Shown: positions 15,046 through 21,955 of the stretch, piece after piece | How positions within the stretch are numbered: position 1 is the stretch's first letter | Layout: every line of letters starts with the position of its first letter | Origin: a virus | Reading direction: 5' to 3' (one strand) | Virus record (IMG/VR): IMGVR_UViG_3300050035_000110 | Span: 1-26,166 of that record | DNA: 26,166 nucleotides | The notes under the pieces: model-generated | Told to the model about the DNA's origin: nothing | The model's database searches: none | The model's input: only the letters and a program-made list of their open reading frames with translations | Made by a program: the position numbers and the translations under genes

Positions 15046-15753
15046 ATGCAACTCAAAGCGACGGTGGATGTGAGTGAGGCGGTGGCGGGATTGGATGAGC
15101 TACAACACAAGAGCTTGCCGTTTGCGGTGGCGAAGACGTTGACGGGATGCGCCAAGGCCGGCCAGCGCAAAGTGCAAGATAACCTGGGCAATAAATTTGA
15201 ACTCAAGAACACGTTCACAAGGCAGGGCATCCGCATCACGCCGGCGGAGAAGTACGCAGCCGACGGGGTGATGAAGGCAGATGTGCATACCTATCTCTCG
15301 ACTCATAGCCACCCTGATTACATGGAGCCGCAAGAGGAGGGCGCGGAGAAGGTTCCGTGGGGTGGTCACCACTATATCGCCGTGCCCACTAGGTATCTCC
15401 GGCGCATTGCCGGCCGGATACCTAGTCCCGAGCTGCGCATCGGCTCGATTATGGAGAACATCGGCACCGTCTACGAAAATGACCGTCGTGTCCGGGGCCT
15501 TGACCACGCGCCCAAAACAGGACACGCCATGGTGTTTTTCATTCAGGAATGGCAGGGACACAAATATGTCTTTGGCCGGTACTATAAAATGCGCCAGGCG
15601 ATGCCGATGTACCTGCTCATTCCCGACGCGCACATCAAGCCTGTGCTGGAGATGGAGAGGGATGTAGACGAGGCTGTGCAGGCGGCCTTCCCGGCCCTAT
15701 GGCAAGAGAATTGGCGGCAGATCATGGCGCGCGGGTTGCGCATCACATCGTAA
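15046..15753 (+). CDS. tail completion protein gpZ-like, inverted and displaced
   Basis: 235 aa on the plus strand within a minus-strand structural operon. The N-terminus resembles the gpZ minor tail family: KSLPFAVAKTLTGCAKAGQRKVQDN, a basic helical stretch, then TRQGIRITPAEKY. A middle strand region EEGAEKVPWGGHHYIAVPT and the C-terminal Y-K-M...YLLIPDAHIKPVLEME fit the usual layout, with a helical end. In lambda, gpZ joins tail to head and lies between FII and U. Here that slot holds SSB and a 45-aa gene instead. Family assignment is by pattern only; it may be a distant relative. Ribosome site is weak (GAAG before ATG). Confidence 0.65.
   Translation: MQLKATVDVSEAVAGLDELQHKSLPFAVAKTLTGCAKAGQRKVQDNLGNKFELKNTFTRQGIRITPAEKYAADGVMKADVHTYLSTHSHPDYMEPQEEGAEKVPWGGHHYIAVPTRYLRRIAGRIPSPELRIGSIMENIGTVYENDRRVRGLDHAPKTGHAMVFFIQEWQGHKYVFGRYYKMRQAMPMYLLIPDAHIKPVLEMERDVDEAVQAAFPALWQENWRQIMARGLRITS
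15388..15426. repeat. perfect inverted repeat inside the gpZ-like gene
   Basis: ACTAGGTATC (15388-15397) and GATACCTAGT (15417-15426) pair perfectly; inside them CCGGC (15399-15403) and GCCGG (15409-15413) pair around a five-base loop. Total stem 15 bp with a small internal loop. It is within coding sequence, so it could be a control hairpin or a protein-binding site, or may be chance. Confidence 0.85.
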
Positions 15754-15769
15754 CCCTTGGCGGGTGTGG

Positions 15770-15781
15770 TAGACTGCGACC
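15770..15781 (+). promoter_or_regulatory. -10-type element before the Imm gene
   Basis: TAGACTGCGACC, 11 of 12 bases identical to the element before the secreted gene at 6574. A GAGG ribosome site lies between it and ATG 15800. No good -35 box seen. Confidence 0.45.
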
Positions 15782-15799
15782 GAAGTTTACGAGGCCTCT

Positions 15800-16165
15800 A
15801 TGCGACGGATAATCTTGGCAGCATGTTTGATGTTTATGGCAATCCCGGCACTGGCTGACAAGGACGATGCAGCGCGCGCCGCACAACGCCGCGCAGAGGC
15901 GCAACAGCAAATTACTTATGCCCAGTCCAGTGACACAGTACAGCCCCACCATATCGTTTTGATTGGGATAGTAGGGGTGATTTATTTTCTTCCCCTTTGG
16001 GTGGCGTTTACACGCAAGTGCAAAGCTGGCGCAGGGATCGGCGTGGTGAACCTTTTCCTGGGTTGGACATTCATCGGCTGGGTTGTGGCACTGGCCTGGG
16101 CTGCGTGCGGGGAGCCAAAGCCGAATGCCCCCAACCTGCCTAGTGGTCAGTCAGTGTCGGCTTGA
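15800..16165 (+). CDS. superinfection immunity (Imm-like) membrane protein
   Basis: 121 aa. A signal peptide (MRRIILAACLMFMAIPALA) is followed by a charged, Gln-rich stretch and two hydrophobic segments: residues about 51-70 (IVLIGIVGVIYFLPLWVAF) and about 77-104, the second containing NLFLGWTFIGWVVALAWA. The motif N-x-x-LGWT-x-IGWV-x-AL-x-W and the preceding IYFLP are the signature of the Imm_superinfect family (related to T4 Imm), which blocks DNA entry of related phages at the membrane. Its position on the opposite strand with its own -10-like element fits a moron expressed during lysogeny. The short periplasmic N-terminal part is unusual. The 3' end overlaps the end of the convergent DUF2846-like gene by 26 bases. 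Confidence 0.85.
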   Translation: MRRIILAACLMFMAIPALADKDDAARAAQRRAEAQQQITYAQSSDTVQPHHIVLIGIVGVIYFLPLWVAFTRKCKAGAGIGVVNLFLGWTFIGWVVALAWAACGEPKPNAPNLPSGQSVSA

Positions 16166-16538
16166 GCTTGGCTACATCAAAGGCCCCTTGCTCTGGCATC
16201 ATCATCGTCAGCCGAAAGTGACCTTTCCAGAATCCGGTCTGAAGATCAGTCCGAAAGAAATACTCTTTCCCCGGCTCAAGCGTGACAACGGCACCGGCTT
16301 GTTTATCTTCAGCGTAAAACGTGTGCGGCCCCGGCGACAGCCTCACATCGAACACTGTGCCATTCTGAATCCTCCCAACCTCAGCCCCATCGCAGTAAAT
16401 CGAAGGCTTGAGGAGGCTGCCTACATATTGCTTGTAGCGGTAAAAATGGACCGTGGCATCCGCAACAGATGCCTGTTGCGCATCGCAGACAGCGCACAGA
16501 GAACAAAGGGCACACAAGAACAACAGAGTTTTTCGCAT
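16140..16538 (-). CDS. secreted DUF2846-like protein (moron-like)
   Basis: 132 aa from ATG 16538. An in-frame ATG at 16547 lies within the -10 box, so the later one is preferred. The signal peptide (MRKTLLFLCALCSLCAVCDA) is followed by a beta-rich domain with YRYKQYVGSLLKPSIYCDGAEVG and LSPGPHTFYAED, the usual layout of DUF2846 proteins (small secreted beta-sandwiches of unknown function). It sits at the end of the tape measure gene and is convergent with the Imm gene. Own promoter, export signal and accessory location suggest expression in the lysogen. Function not known; surface or periplasmic role is inferred. Confidence 0.7.
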   Translation of the reverse strand: MRKTLLFLCALCSLCAVCDAQQASVADATVHFYRYKQYVGSLLKPSIYCDGAEVGRIQNGTVFDVRLSPGPHTFYAEDKQAGAVVTLEPGKEYFFRTDLQTGFWKGHFRLTMMMPEQGAFDVAKLKPTLTDH

Positions 16539-16545
16539 GGGCAGC

Positions 16546-16551
16546 ATTATA
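16546..16551 (-). promoter_or_regulatory. consensus -10 box, likely leaderless transcript
   Basis: TATAAT on the minus strand, seven bases before ATG 16538 and with no Shine-Dalgarno sequence between. The start codon would lie close to the transcription start. The -35 region is not recognisable. Confidence 0.5.
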
Positions 16552-16560
16552 CCTCGACCG

Positions 16561-18648
16561 CTAGTGGCCGAACATGCCGCTAAACCCTTGCGTGATCGCC
16601 CCGTTGGTTTCCTGATCTTTCAGGACCACCTGGAGAATCATGGCCTCGGCCTGGCCGCTCGATTGCTGCGTTGAGTCAACCGTCTGCGGTGTGCCCATGT
16701 TGTTCAGGATGACTTGTACGCCGCCCGTACCCGATCCTGCACCTTTCCCTACCTGCAAGGCCCCAGCAACCGAACTGAGCACGGTTCCTGCCCCGGCGTT
16801 GCCGGTCCCGTTGGACACTGGGCCGGATTTCTTACCAAAGAGATTGCCGAGCAGCCCGCTCACTCCGCCGATGCCTTGATTGATAAGCCCGTTGTGCCCG
16901 CTCTTGCCGTCGCCTCCGGAGCCGTCCCAGCCTTTACCTCCTTTGCCGGAAGAGTCACCGAACAGCGCGCCGAATAGTTGAGACTCCGCCGTCTGCCCGA
17001 GGTCGCGGAGCATGTTGGCGCGAATCTGTTTCCATTGCTGATTCCACTTTTCGCCGAGGTTGAAGAGAGGATCAAAGATTCCATGCGCGAACTTTTCTGC
17101 CTCATTGTCGATTGCACTGTGATCCGCCTGAGAGGGGGCCAGCATAACGGTGGGTGTGTGAGCCTTGAACACTTCAGCAAGGACCTTTGCTTGCGCCGCG
17201 TCCGCGTCGGCAATCATCTTATCCCACGCGGCGGAGGCATCGGCGTCGGCTTTGTCAAGGGCGGCCACAGCGCGCCGCATGGTGTCTTGGTCGATCAGAG
17301 ATTGCTCATTTAACTCCTCAGTCTCCACCGTGAACGGTTGACCATCACGCGAACCAGAGCCCTTGCCTGAGCCTCCAGGGCCGGGAGGTGGCGGCGGGGT
17401 TGGGGGCTTGATGCGCTCGCTGGCGCTATCGATAGCATCCATTACGCGGGCTTGTTCTTTTAGCAACCGAGCAAGTTCATCTTGCTCCCCTTTTTGCCAC
17501 TTTGCACTGCCACCTGTCACGGTGTCCAAGGCGGATTGAGCGGTCGTAATCTGAGCTTGCAACGCCTTAAAGTATGCCTGATTCTCTTTAAGATCGGCCT
17601 GGTTCCATTTTTGCGCCAAGGCTGCTTTCTGTTTGAAATATTTCTCATCTGAGATGAGTTTCTTTGCGTGCTGATCTTCGAGGTCGGCTAACTCTTTTTG
17701 CAGTCCGAATTTGTTAGCGCCCGCCATGCGGGCCATCTGCCCCGGATTCCCCGCGCCTTCGATGTCATCGGGAATCATCTTGCCCATCTGGGCTGCGCGG
17801 TGTGCCTGATCGATTGCAGACCCGCCGGGGTTCATCAATCTGCCGAGCGCTTCAGCGGCTTTATCGGCCCCGGTGGCAATATTCTCCAATACCGGGGCAA
17901 GGTCAATAGTGAGCTTCATCGCAAGGCCCTGCATTGCGGCCGTTACCTCGGCTGTTTTCTCGTGCAGCGCCTCCATTTTCTTGATACCGGCCTCATCCCA
18001 CACGACGCCGAGCGCCTCGGCTTGGCTCTTGAGCGCATCCATTTTACCGCCCATGGCATCCAGCACGGGGATCATCTCCGCTCCCATGCGCGCGCCAAAT
18101 ATCTTAGCGGCTGTATCGCTCTTCATGATGCCATCGGGCATGGCGTGGAACTTATCGGCAACCAACGTAAGCACGCCGTACATATCATCACCTTTGGCGC
18201 GCAAGTCTTCTACGGAGATGCCGAGCTGAGAAAATCCCTTGGCGGCCATCTTGTTGCCGTTGTCCGCTTCATAGGTAGTGACAGCTAACTTTTTGAATCC
18301 CTTGGTAAGCGTCTCGAAGTCCACGCCAGTGGCTTGGGCGGCGTATTTGAGCACAGAGAGATTCTGCGCCGAGATTCCGGTTTGTTCGGAGAGGTGTCCA
18401 ATCTGGACAGCGGCCTCCATCGTTGACTGAATCATTTCCTTGAATCCGCCAACGAGTTCCCGCACGCCAATAGCGAGACCGGCTGCCTCTAGCCCATGTT
18501 TCAGCGTTTCGCCGATCTGGCCCATGGAGTCAGAGGCTTCTTTGGCATTGGACTTCGTATCGTCCAGGTGTTTCTTGATTGCGTTGAATACCTCGCCGGT
18601 TTTGTCTTCGCCGGATACGACAACGATCACGCCGCCTTTACTTGACAT
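16561..18648 (-). CDS. tail tape measure protein (gpH-like)
   Basis: 695 aa. The N-terminal 250 residues are the TMP core: FNAIKKHLDDTKSNAKEA, then LKHGLEAAGLAIGVRELVGGF, and a long helical region with SVLKYAAQATGVDFETLTKG and DTAAKIFGARMGAEMIPVLD, typical of phage tape measure repeats. The middle is coiled coil with charged helices; residues about 410-425 are Pro/Gly-rich linker; the last 90 residues are Gly-rich. It sets tail length and enters the host during ejection; family practice of about 1.5 Å per residue gives roughly 100 nm. It overlaps the assembly chaperone stop by 11 bases, as usual. Confidence 0.92.
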   Translation of the reverse strand: MSSKGGVIVVVSGEDKTGEVFNAIKKHLDDTKSNAKEASDSMGQIGETLKHGLEAAGLAIGVRELVGGFKEMIQSTMEAAVQIGHLSEQTGISAQNLSVLKYAAQATGVDFETLTKGFKKLAVTTYEADNGNKMAAKGFSQLGISVEDLRAKGDDMYGVLTLVADKFHAMPDGIMKSDTAAKIFGARMGAEMIPVLDAMGGKMDALKSQAEALGVVWDEAGIKKMEALHEKTAEVTAAMQGLAMKLTIDLAPVLENIATGADKAAEALGRLMNPGGSAIDQAHRAAQMGKMIPDDIEGAGNPGQMARMAGANKFGLQKELADLEDQHAKKLISDEKYFKQKAALAQKWNQADLKENQAYFKALQAQITTAQSALDTVTGGSAKWQKGEQDELARLLKEQARVMDAIDSASERIKPPTPPPPPGPGGSGKGSGSRDGQPFTVETEELNEQSLIDQDTMRRAVAALDKADADASAAWDKMIADADAAQAKVLAEVFKAHTPTVMLAPSQADHSAIDNEAEKFAHGIFDPLFNLGEKWNQQWKQIRANMLRDLGQTAESQLFGALFGDSSGKGGKGWDGSGGDGKSGHNGLINQGIGGVSGLLGNLFGKKSGPVSNGTGNAGAGTVLSSVAGALQVGKGAGSGTGGVQVILNNMGTPQTVDSTQQSSGQAEAMILQVVLKDQETNGAITQGFSGMFGH

Positions 18649-19390
18649 CGGTCACCGCCTGTTTCGATTGTGCCCTGAATGCGGTCACCAGCGCACGTGC
18701 CTTGTCTTCGTCACTGGAGAACACTGGCGCGGGCTTGCCGCGTTGCTTGCGGCCCATGAGTTGATCGGGTGTGATGGGATCGGCGTCGGCGTTCTTATAA
18801 GGCATGAGCAGCCAGCTCACCACCCATGCGGACTCTTCACGACGTTCGCGCATTTCGCGCCTATGGCGGGCGGTGCGGCCTTCCAAGATAAGAATCAACT
18901 CGCTGTACTGGAGACGATAGAACGCATCGGGCGTGAATTCCATTTCGCCACAGACGATGCGGAAGGCATCTTCCCATGTGGTTTGCTTGCGGGCGGCCCG
19001 CTTTGATTTCGCGGGCTTGGGAGCGGCCTGGCTAGCTCCGCCGTAATACTGATTGAGCGCGCGGCGCACAGCCACCACACCCTGTTGCGCCCAATTGTGC
19101 CGATCACTCAACCACCTCAAGTCTTCCAGGGTGAGCGTCTCGCTGTGCGCTTTTGCATCGTCTTGTAGGGCTGCCCACAGGTAGAGCCGGAGATTGTCTT
19201 CATTGACGGCCAGCGCCCATTCCTGTTCACCCGTGGCCGGGTTGATGCGCTGTCCCACCTCTTCCCATGCCGGTGCCTCTTTTCCGCCAGCGTTGCGGAT
19301 AAGTATCTCGGAGCCAAGATTGATTTCCACGCGCCGCCGGCGGTCGAAGTCAACAAAGATCGGTTCTTTGTAGAGCACCACGTTTTGCAT
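18638..19390 (-). CDS. tail assembly chaperone (gpG/gpGT-like), single reading frame
   Basis: 250 aa from ATG 19390, with GGAGA at a normal distance. An upstream in-frame extension would cross the terminator and is rejected. Residues about 1-125 are the G-like part (VVLYKEPIFVDFDRRRRVEINLG). After a basic linker (PAKSKRAARKQ), residues about 150-200 (WEDAFRIVCGEMEFTPDAFYRLQYSELILILEG) resemble the T-like part. In many siphoviruses these two parts are joined by programmed frameshifting. Here both lie in one frame and no slippery heptamer is seen at the junction. It would chaperone the tape measure during tail assembly. Position directly before the tape measure supports the call. Confidence 0.78.
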   Translation of the reverse strand: MQNVVLYKEPIFVDFDRRRRVEINLGSEILIRNAGGKEAPAWEEVGQRINPATGEQEWALAVNEDNLRLYLWAALQDDAKAHSETLTLEDLRWLSDRHNWAQQGVVAVRRALNQYYGGASQAAPKPAKSKRAARKQTTWEDAFRIVCGEMEFTPDAFYRLQYSELILILEGRTARHRREMRERREESAWVVSWLLMPYKNADADPITPDQLMGRKQRGKPAPVFSSDEDKARALVTAFRAQSKQAVTDVK

Positions 19391-19401
19391 TTGTCTCCAA
19401 T

Positions 19402-19436
19402 AAAAAAGAGGGCCAGCCTCCCCCGAAGCTGGCCCT
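19402..19436 (-). terminator. intrinsic terminator between tail tube and chaperone genes
   Basis: On the minus strand: stem AGGGCCAGC / GCTGGCCCT (19428-19436 with 19409-19417), ten-base loop, followed by CTTTTTT. It lies 12-20 bases before the chaperone ATG (19390). Confidence 0.85.
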
Positions 19437-19483
19437 TCCCTCAAATGGCGCGGGTGAAGGCATAACCCGCGCCGCCCATGAAC

Positions 19484-20227
19484 TTACTGCGCGGTGACGT
19501 TGAATCCGGTGTTGCTGGAGTTAGCCAGCGCAAAGGTTGAATCCTGCAAGTCCTTCATCTTGCCGGACCACTTGTAGCTGGGAATGACCACGGTGCCCGC
19601 GTACACATCGACGCCGGAGCCGGTGCCCTGTGCCGGGAAGAGATAGATTTGCAGCGGCGTGCGGTTGAGCAGCGCGGCCAGAAAACCTTCCTGCCCCGCA
19701 TCGCCGGCGATGTAATCGAGCTTGGCGGTTGCGGTGAAGTCAAGCATCCCCAACATGCGGCCCTTCCACGCTCCGCCGTGATCGCTGGAGTCCAACTCAT
19801 CCGCCTTGAACTCACCGTCAAGGTCCTTGACGCCGGCCAGAATCTGCATGGCTCCGCCGGCCGCCGGGACATACCCGAGCTGGGCCTTGTAGCCTTGCAG
19901 TTTGATCGGCACAACGGAGACGGCGGTTACCGTCACGTTGGCTGTGCCGGTGCCCCCGGTGTACACGCCGTCCGAGGTCACATCAGGCGTGTAGGTTGTA
20001 GCCAGGGCGTCAACGCCTACGGCCAATGTGCTGGGCGGGATGGCAATGACTGCGGACCCGGCCACCAAAGGCACGGAGGCGGAGGCGAAAGCGCCGCTGG
20101 TGATTTTTACGGAGCCGGTGGGTGTGGCACCTGTGCCGGTGACGGCAACAGTGACCGCAACCGCCTGCACTGCGGTGACGGTAGTAGGCGCTGGCGTGAC
20201 GGTTACTGTAGGCACAAGCAAAGACAT
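19484..20227 (-). CDS. major tail tube protein with N-terminal Ig-like domain
   Basis: 247 aa, ATG 20227 with AGGAGG at nine bases. Residues 1-105 form a Big/Ig-like beta-sandwich (VTVTPAPTTVTAVQAVAVTV, GTGATPTGSVKITSG, TYTPDVTSDGVYTGG). Residues about 106-247 are the tail tube domain (YKAQLGYVPAAGGAMQILAGVKDLDG, then WKGRMLGMLDFTATAKLDY and SYKWSGKMKDLQDSTFALAN). Ig domains of phage tubes are usually C-terminal, as in lambda gpV; here it is at the N-terminus. The strong ribosome site and the terminator behind the gene fit the high demand for tube subunits. Family call by gene order and tube-domain pattern. Confidence 0.78.
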   Translation of the reverse strand: MSLLVPTVTVTPAPTTVTAVQAVAVTVAVTGTGATPTGSVKITSGAFASASVPLVAGSAVIAIPPSTLAVGVDALATTYTPDVTSDGVYTGGTGTANVTVTAVSVVPIKLQGYKAQLGYVPAAGGAMQILAGVKDLDGEFKADELDSSDHGGAWKGRMLGMLDFTATAKLDYIAGDAGQEGFLAALLNRTPLQIYLFPAQGTGSGVDVYAGTVVIPSYKWSGKMKDLQDSTFALANSSNTGFNVTAQ

Positions 20228-20240
20228 TGGTCAGTTCCTC

Positions 20241-20693
20241 CTATGGAACTTGGTAAGTCATGTTAAGTGACGGGTCGTTCCGCCCTACCTCTACTTCAAC
20301 CCGAATCGTCATATCCACGCAAACCTGATCGCTTGCGGACTTATCCACGTAGCCTATCTCGATGTTATCGACGTAGACATCTTCCACGAGCTGGCCGAGG
20401 GTAGGATCGATGCGGATGCGCTGCCATGCCCACAGCACAATGGGATCGGCGGCCAGGTCAACTTCGCTGATTGCGGCGATGCTTGCGCGTACCACCATCG
20501 TGGCATCGATCTTTACGGAGTCCTGGGCGCACTCATACTTGCAATCGATCTTGGTGGGGTAGAGGTTGCCGGCGGTTTCAGTGTTGCCCACCGCCTCAAA
20601 GCGCGCCCGGTAGAACGTAGCGGGCGCGCCTGGGGCGTTGAGTGCGGTCATGATGGCCGTTGCGGCCTGGGTCCAGATGGTTTGGCGTGGCAT
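20241..20693 (-). CDS. tail terminator / gpU-like tail completion protein
   Basis: 150 aa from ATG 20693, where the preceding small gene ends as TAATG; a GTG at 20720 is an alternative. Pattern: N-terminal helix (TIWTQAATAIMTALNAP), strand region ATFYRARFEAVGNTE, a core TKIDCKYECAQDSVKIDATMVVRAS, then DPIVLWAWQRIRIDPTLGQLVEDVYVDNIEIGY and a final strand VDMTIRVEVEVGRNDP. This fits the alpha/beta tail-terminator type that stops tail tube growth and binds the head. Its place directly before the tube gene is the lambda U slot. Homology by position is stronger than by motif. Confidence 0.68.
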   Translation of the reverse strand: MPRQTIWTQAATAIMTALNAPGAPATFYRARFEAVGNTETAGNLYPTKIDCKYECAQDSVKIDATMVVRASIAAISEVDLAADPIVLWAWQRIRIDPTLGQLVEDVYVDNIEIGYVDKSASDQVCVDMTIRVEVEVGRNDPSLNMTYQVP

Positions 20694-20830
20694 TAGAAAT
20701 GCCTGCCTTTCCCAAAGCACTCACGAAAGCATGTGTGAGTGACATGCCACCGGACACGCCAGGTTGTGCGGCTTTGAAGAGCGCCGGTGAGCGCGCCGAG
20801 AAAGATAAAGAGGCGATTGGTAAAGCTCAT
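20693..20830 (-). CDS. 45-residue protein coupled on both sides, unknown function
   Basis: A frame from ATG 20830 to TAA 20693. The start overlaps the SSB stop as TGATG, and the stop overlaps the next ATG as TAATG. Such coupling at both ends strongly supports a real gene. The product begins MSFTNRLFIFLGALTGALQ, a hydrophobic stretch that could be a short membrane helix, and ends with a basic, Cys/His/Trp-rich tail (TWRVRWHVTHTCFRECFGKG). It may also serve mainly to couple translation from SSB to the tail terminator. No family recognised. Confidence 0.6.
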   Translation of the reverse strand: MSFTNRLFIFLGALTGALQSRTTWRVRWHVTHTCFRECFGKGRHF

Positions 20831-21216
20831 CAGAACGCCTCGCTGTACGCTTCGTCGGGCACTTTGGCCGGGCCGGCGTCCTTGCTGTCGAGCAACACAA
20901 GCTCCTCGGCAACGATGTTGGTTTTCCAGCGTTTCTGTTGGGTGTCGTCTTCCCAGGAGATGGTGCGGAGGCGTCCGGAGATGTAGACCTTGGAACCCTT
21001 GCGGAGATAGTCACGGGCGATTTCAGCCAGGCGGCCAAAGAAAATCACCGAATGCCACTCGGTGTGATCTTCCCATTTATCGCTGTTGGGAACTTTCTTC
21101 CGTTCGTTGGTTGCGATGGAGACCGTCGTCCGCTGTGTTCCATTTTGCGAGGCCTTCGATTCCGGCGGCTGGCCGACGTTGCCGAGTAGGGTAACTGAGT
21201 TCACGCTCTTGCTCAT
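20830..21216 (-). CDS. ssb: single-stranded DNA-binding protein (OB fold)
   Basis: 128 aa from ATG 21216, with AAGGA about ten bases upstream. OB-fold SSB signature: VNSVTLLGNVGQPPE, TVSIATNERKKV, WHSVIFFGRLAEIARDYLRKGSKVYISGRL and a final NIVAEELVLLD. The C-terminus is short and ends DEAYSEAF, an acidic tail with terminal Phe but without the classic DDDIPF. It coats single-stranded DNA during replication or recombination. It is out of place: SSB normally belongs to early replication genes, but here it sits in the late head-tail operon between the FII-like gene and the U-like gene. Being translationally coupled to the next gene, it is expressed with tail genes. Confidence 0.92.
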   Translation of the reverse strand: MSKSVNSVTLLGNVGQPPESKASQNGTQRTTVSIATNERKKVPNSDKWEDHTEWHSVIFFGRLAEIARDYLRKGSKVYISGRLRTISWEDDTQQKRWKTNIVAEELVLLDSKDAGPAKVPDEAYSEAF

Positions 21217-21276
21217 TGTTGACGTTCCTTTCAACGTGCGACATACGGTTGGTTGTTTCGGTAATCATGGGAACCT

Positions 21277-21579
21277 CTATGCGCGTTTGAGATACAGCTC
21301 TGTAACCTGCAAGTCTTTCTGCTCAGGCAGGGAGTGAACGGTGTACGAGACGCCGCCCACGGTGATGGGGTCGAGAGGCTTGGGAATGGCCGTGAAAGCG
21401 TTGTAAGGAATGTGAAGCATGACCGTGTTGCGCTCGAATCCGCCCGGCCCCGCGCCATGTGAGAACACATCGGTGGACGTGTCGAGGATTCCGTTCACGG
21501 CCGGCTCATTATTCCAGATCACGGGAGACTCTTTCCCGAAATCACCAAAGAACACGGACAGATCGGAATCCCCAAACAC
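21277..21579 (-). CDS. head-tail joining protein, gpFII-like
   Basis: 100 aa from a GTG at 21579 with AAAGG upstream; the gap to the previous stop is two bases. The layout is like small FII/neck proteins: VFFGDFGKES near residue 10, a loop, then beta strands ERNTVMLHIPYNAF and ITVGGVSYTVHSLPEQKDLQVTELYLKR. Such proteins close the capsid portal after packaging and form the docking surface for the tail. Gene order (after an FI-like gene and before the tail genes) supports the call. No catalytic motif is expected. The sequence similarity is judged only from overall pattern. Confidence 0.65.
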   Translation of the reverse strand: MFGDSDLSVFFGDFGKESPVIWNNEPAVNGILDTSTDVFSHGAGPGGFERNTVMLHIPYNAFTAIPKPLDPITVGGVSYTVHSLPEQKDLQVTELYLKRA

Positions 21580-21581
21580 GG

Positions 21582-21884
21582 TTAGTTACCTTTCTTTGCG
21601 GCGGCCAGTTCGGCTTCCAGGTTGGCAATGCGGGCCTTGAGGACATCGGAGTCGGACGGTTGCAGGGCGCGCTTGGCGGCGGCTTCCGTGGACTTGATTT
21701 CCGCCTTGACGGCGGCAATGTTCTCGGGGGTTGCCTCAGCTACGCGGTCATGCTGGAGCAGGTACTTGAAGTTGTGGCCGGACATTGTAACCACAGCTCC
21801 CTTCTCCTCGCGCTCACCGTCCACAACCATGTCAACGCGCAACACGGCTTGGACAGTCTTGTTTCCTTTATTCGTTGAAAGCAT
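21582..21884 (-). CDS. small head protein in the gpFI position
   Basis: 100 aa, ATG 21884 with AAAGGAGAG upstream. The N-terminal half is beta-like (KTVQAVLRVDMVVDGERE, then VVTMSGHNFKYLLQ). The C-terminal 45 residues are helical and heptad-like (ENIAAVKAEIKSTEAAAKRA and KARIANLEAELAAAKKG), probably a coiled coil. Position directly after the capsid gene and before the FII-like gene is that of lambda FI, but I cannot confirm FI homology. It may also be a capsid accessory or connector. Real gene: high confidence; role: low. Confidence 0.6.
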   Translation of the reverse strand: MLSTNKGNKTVQAVLRVDMVVDGEREEKGAVVTMSGHNFKYLLQHDRVAEATPENIAAVKAEIKSTEAAAKRALQPSDSDVLKARIANLEAELAAAKKGN

Positions 21885-21911
21885 CAGCTCTCTCCTTTGA
21901 GGGATGATGCA

Positions 21912-21925
21912 GGGCCTTGCGGCCC
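21912..21925 (-). other. small GC hairpin after the capsid gene
   Basis: On the minus strand GGGCC-GCAA-GGCCC, just behind the capsid stop and ahead of the next ribosome site. No T-run follows, so it is more likely an mRNA 3' stability or attenuation hairpin than a terminator. Confidence 0.45.
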
Positions 21926-21955
21926 CGCTTTGGTTGTTACTGTGTTGCGGTTGGA

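Noticed and set aside
18980-19030. Programmed frameshift site in the chaperone gene
   Set aside because: No XXXYYYZ slippery heptamer was found near the linker, and the frame is continuous.
21077-21268. 63-codon minus-strand frame overlapping the start of SSB
   Set aside because: It has a GAGG site, but nearly all of it overlaps SSB in another frame and its product shows no pattern; left as possible leader only.
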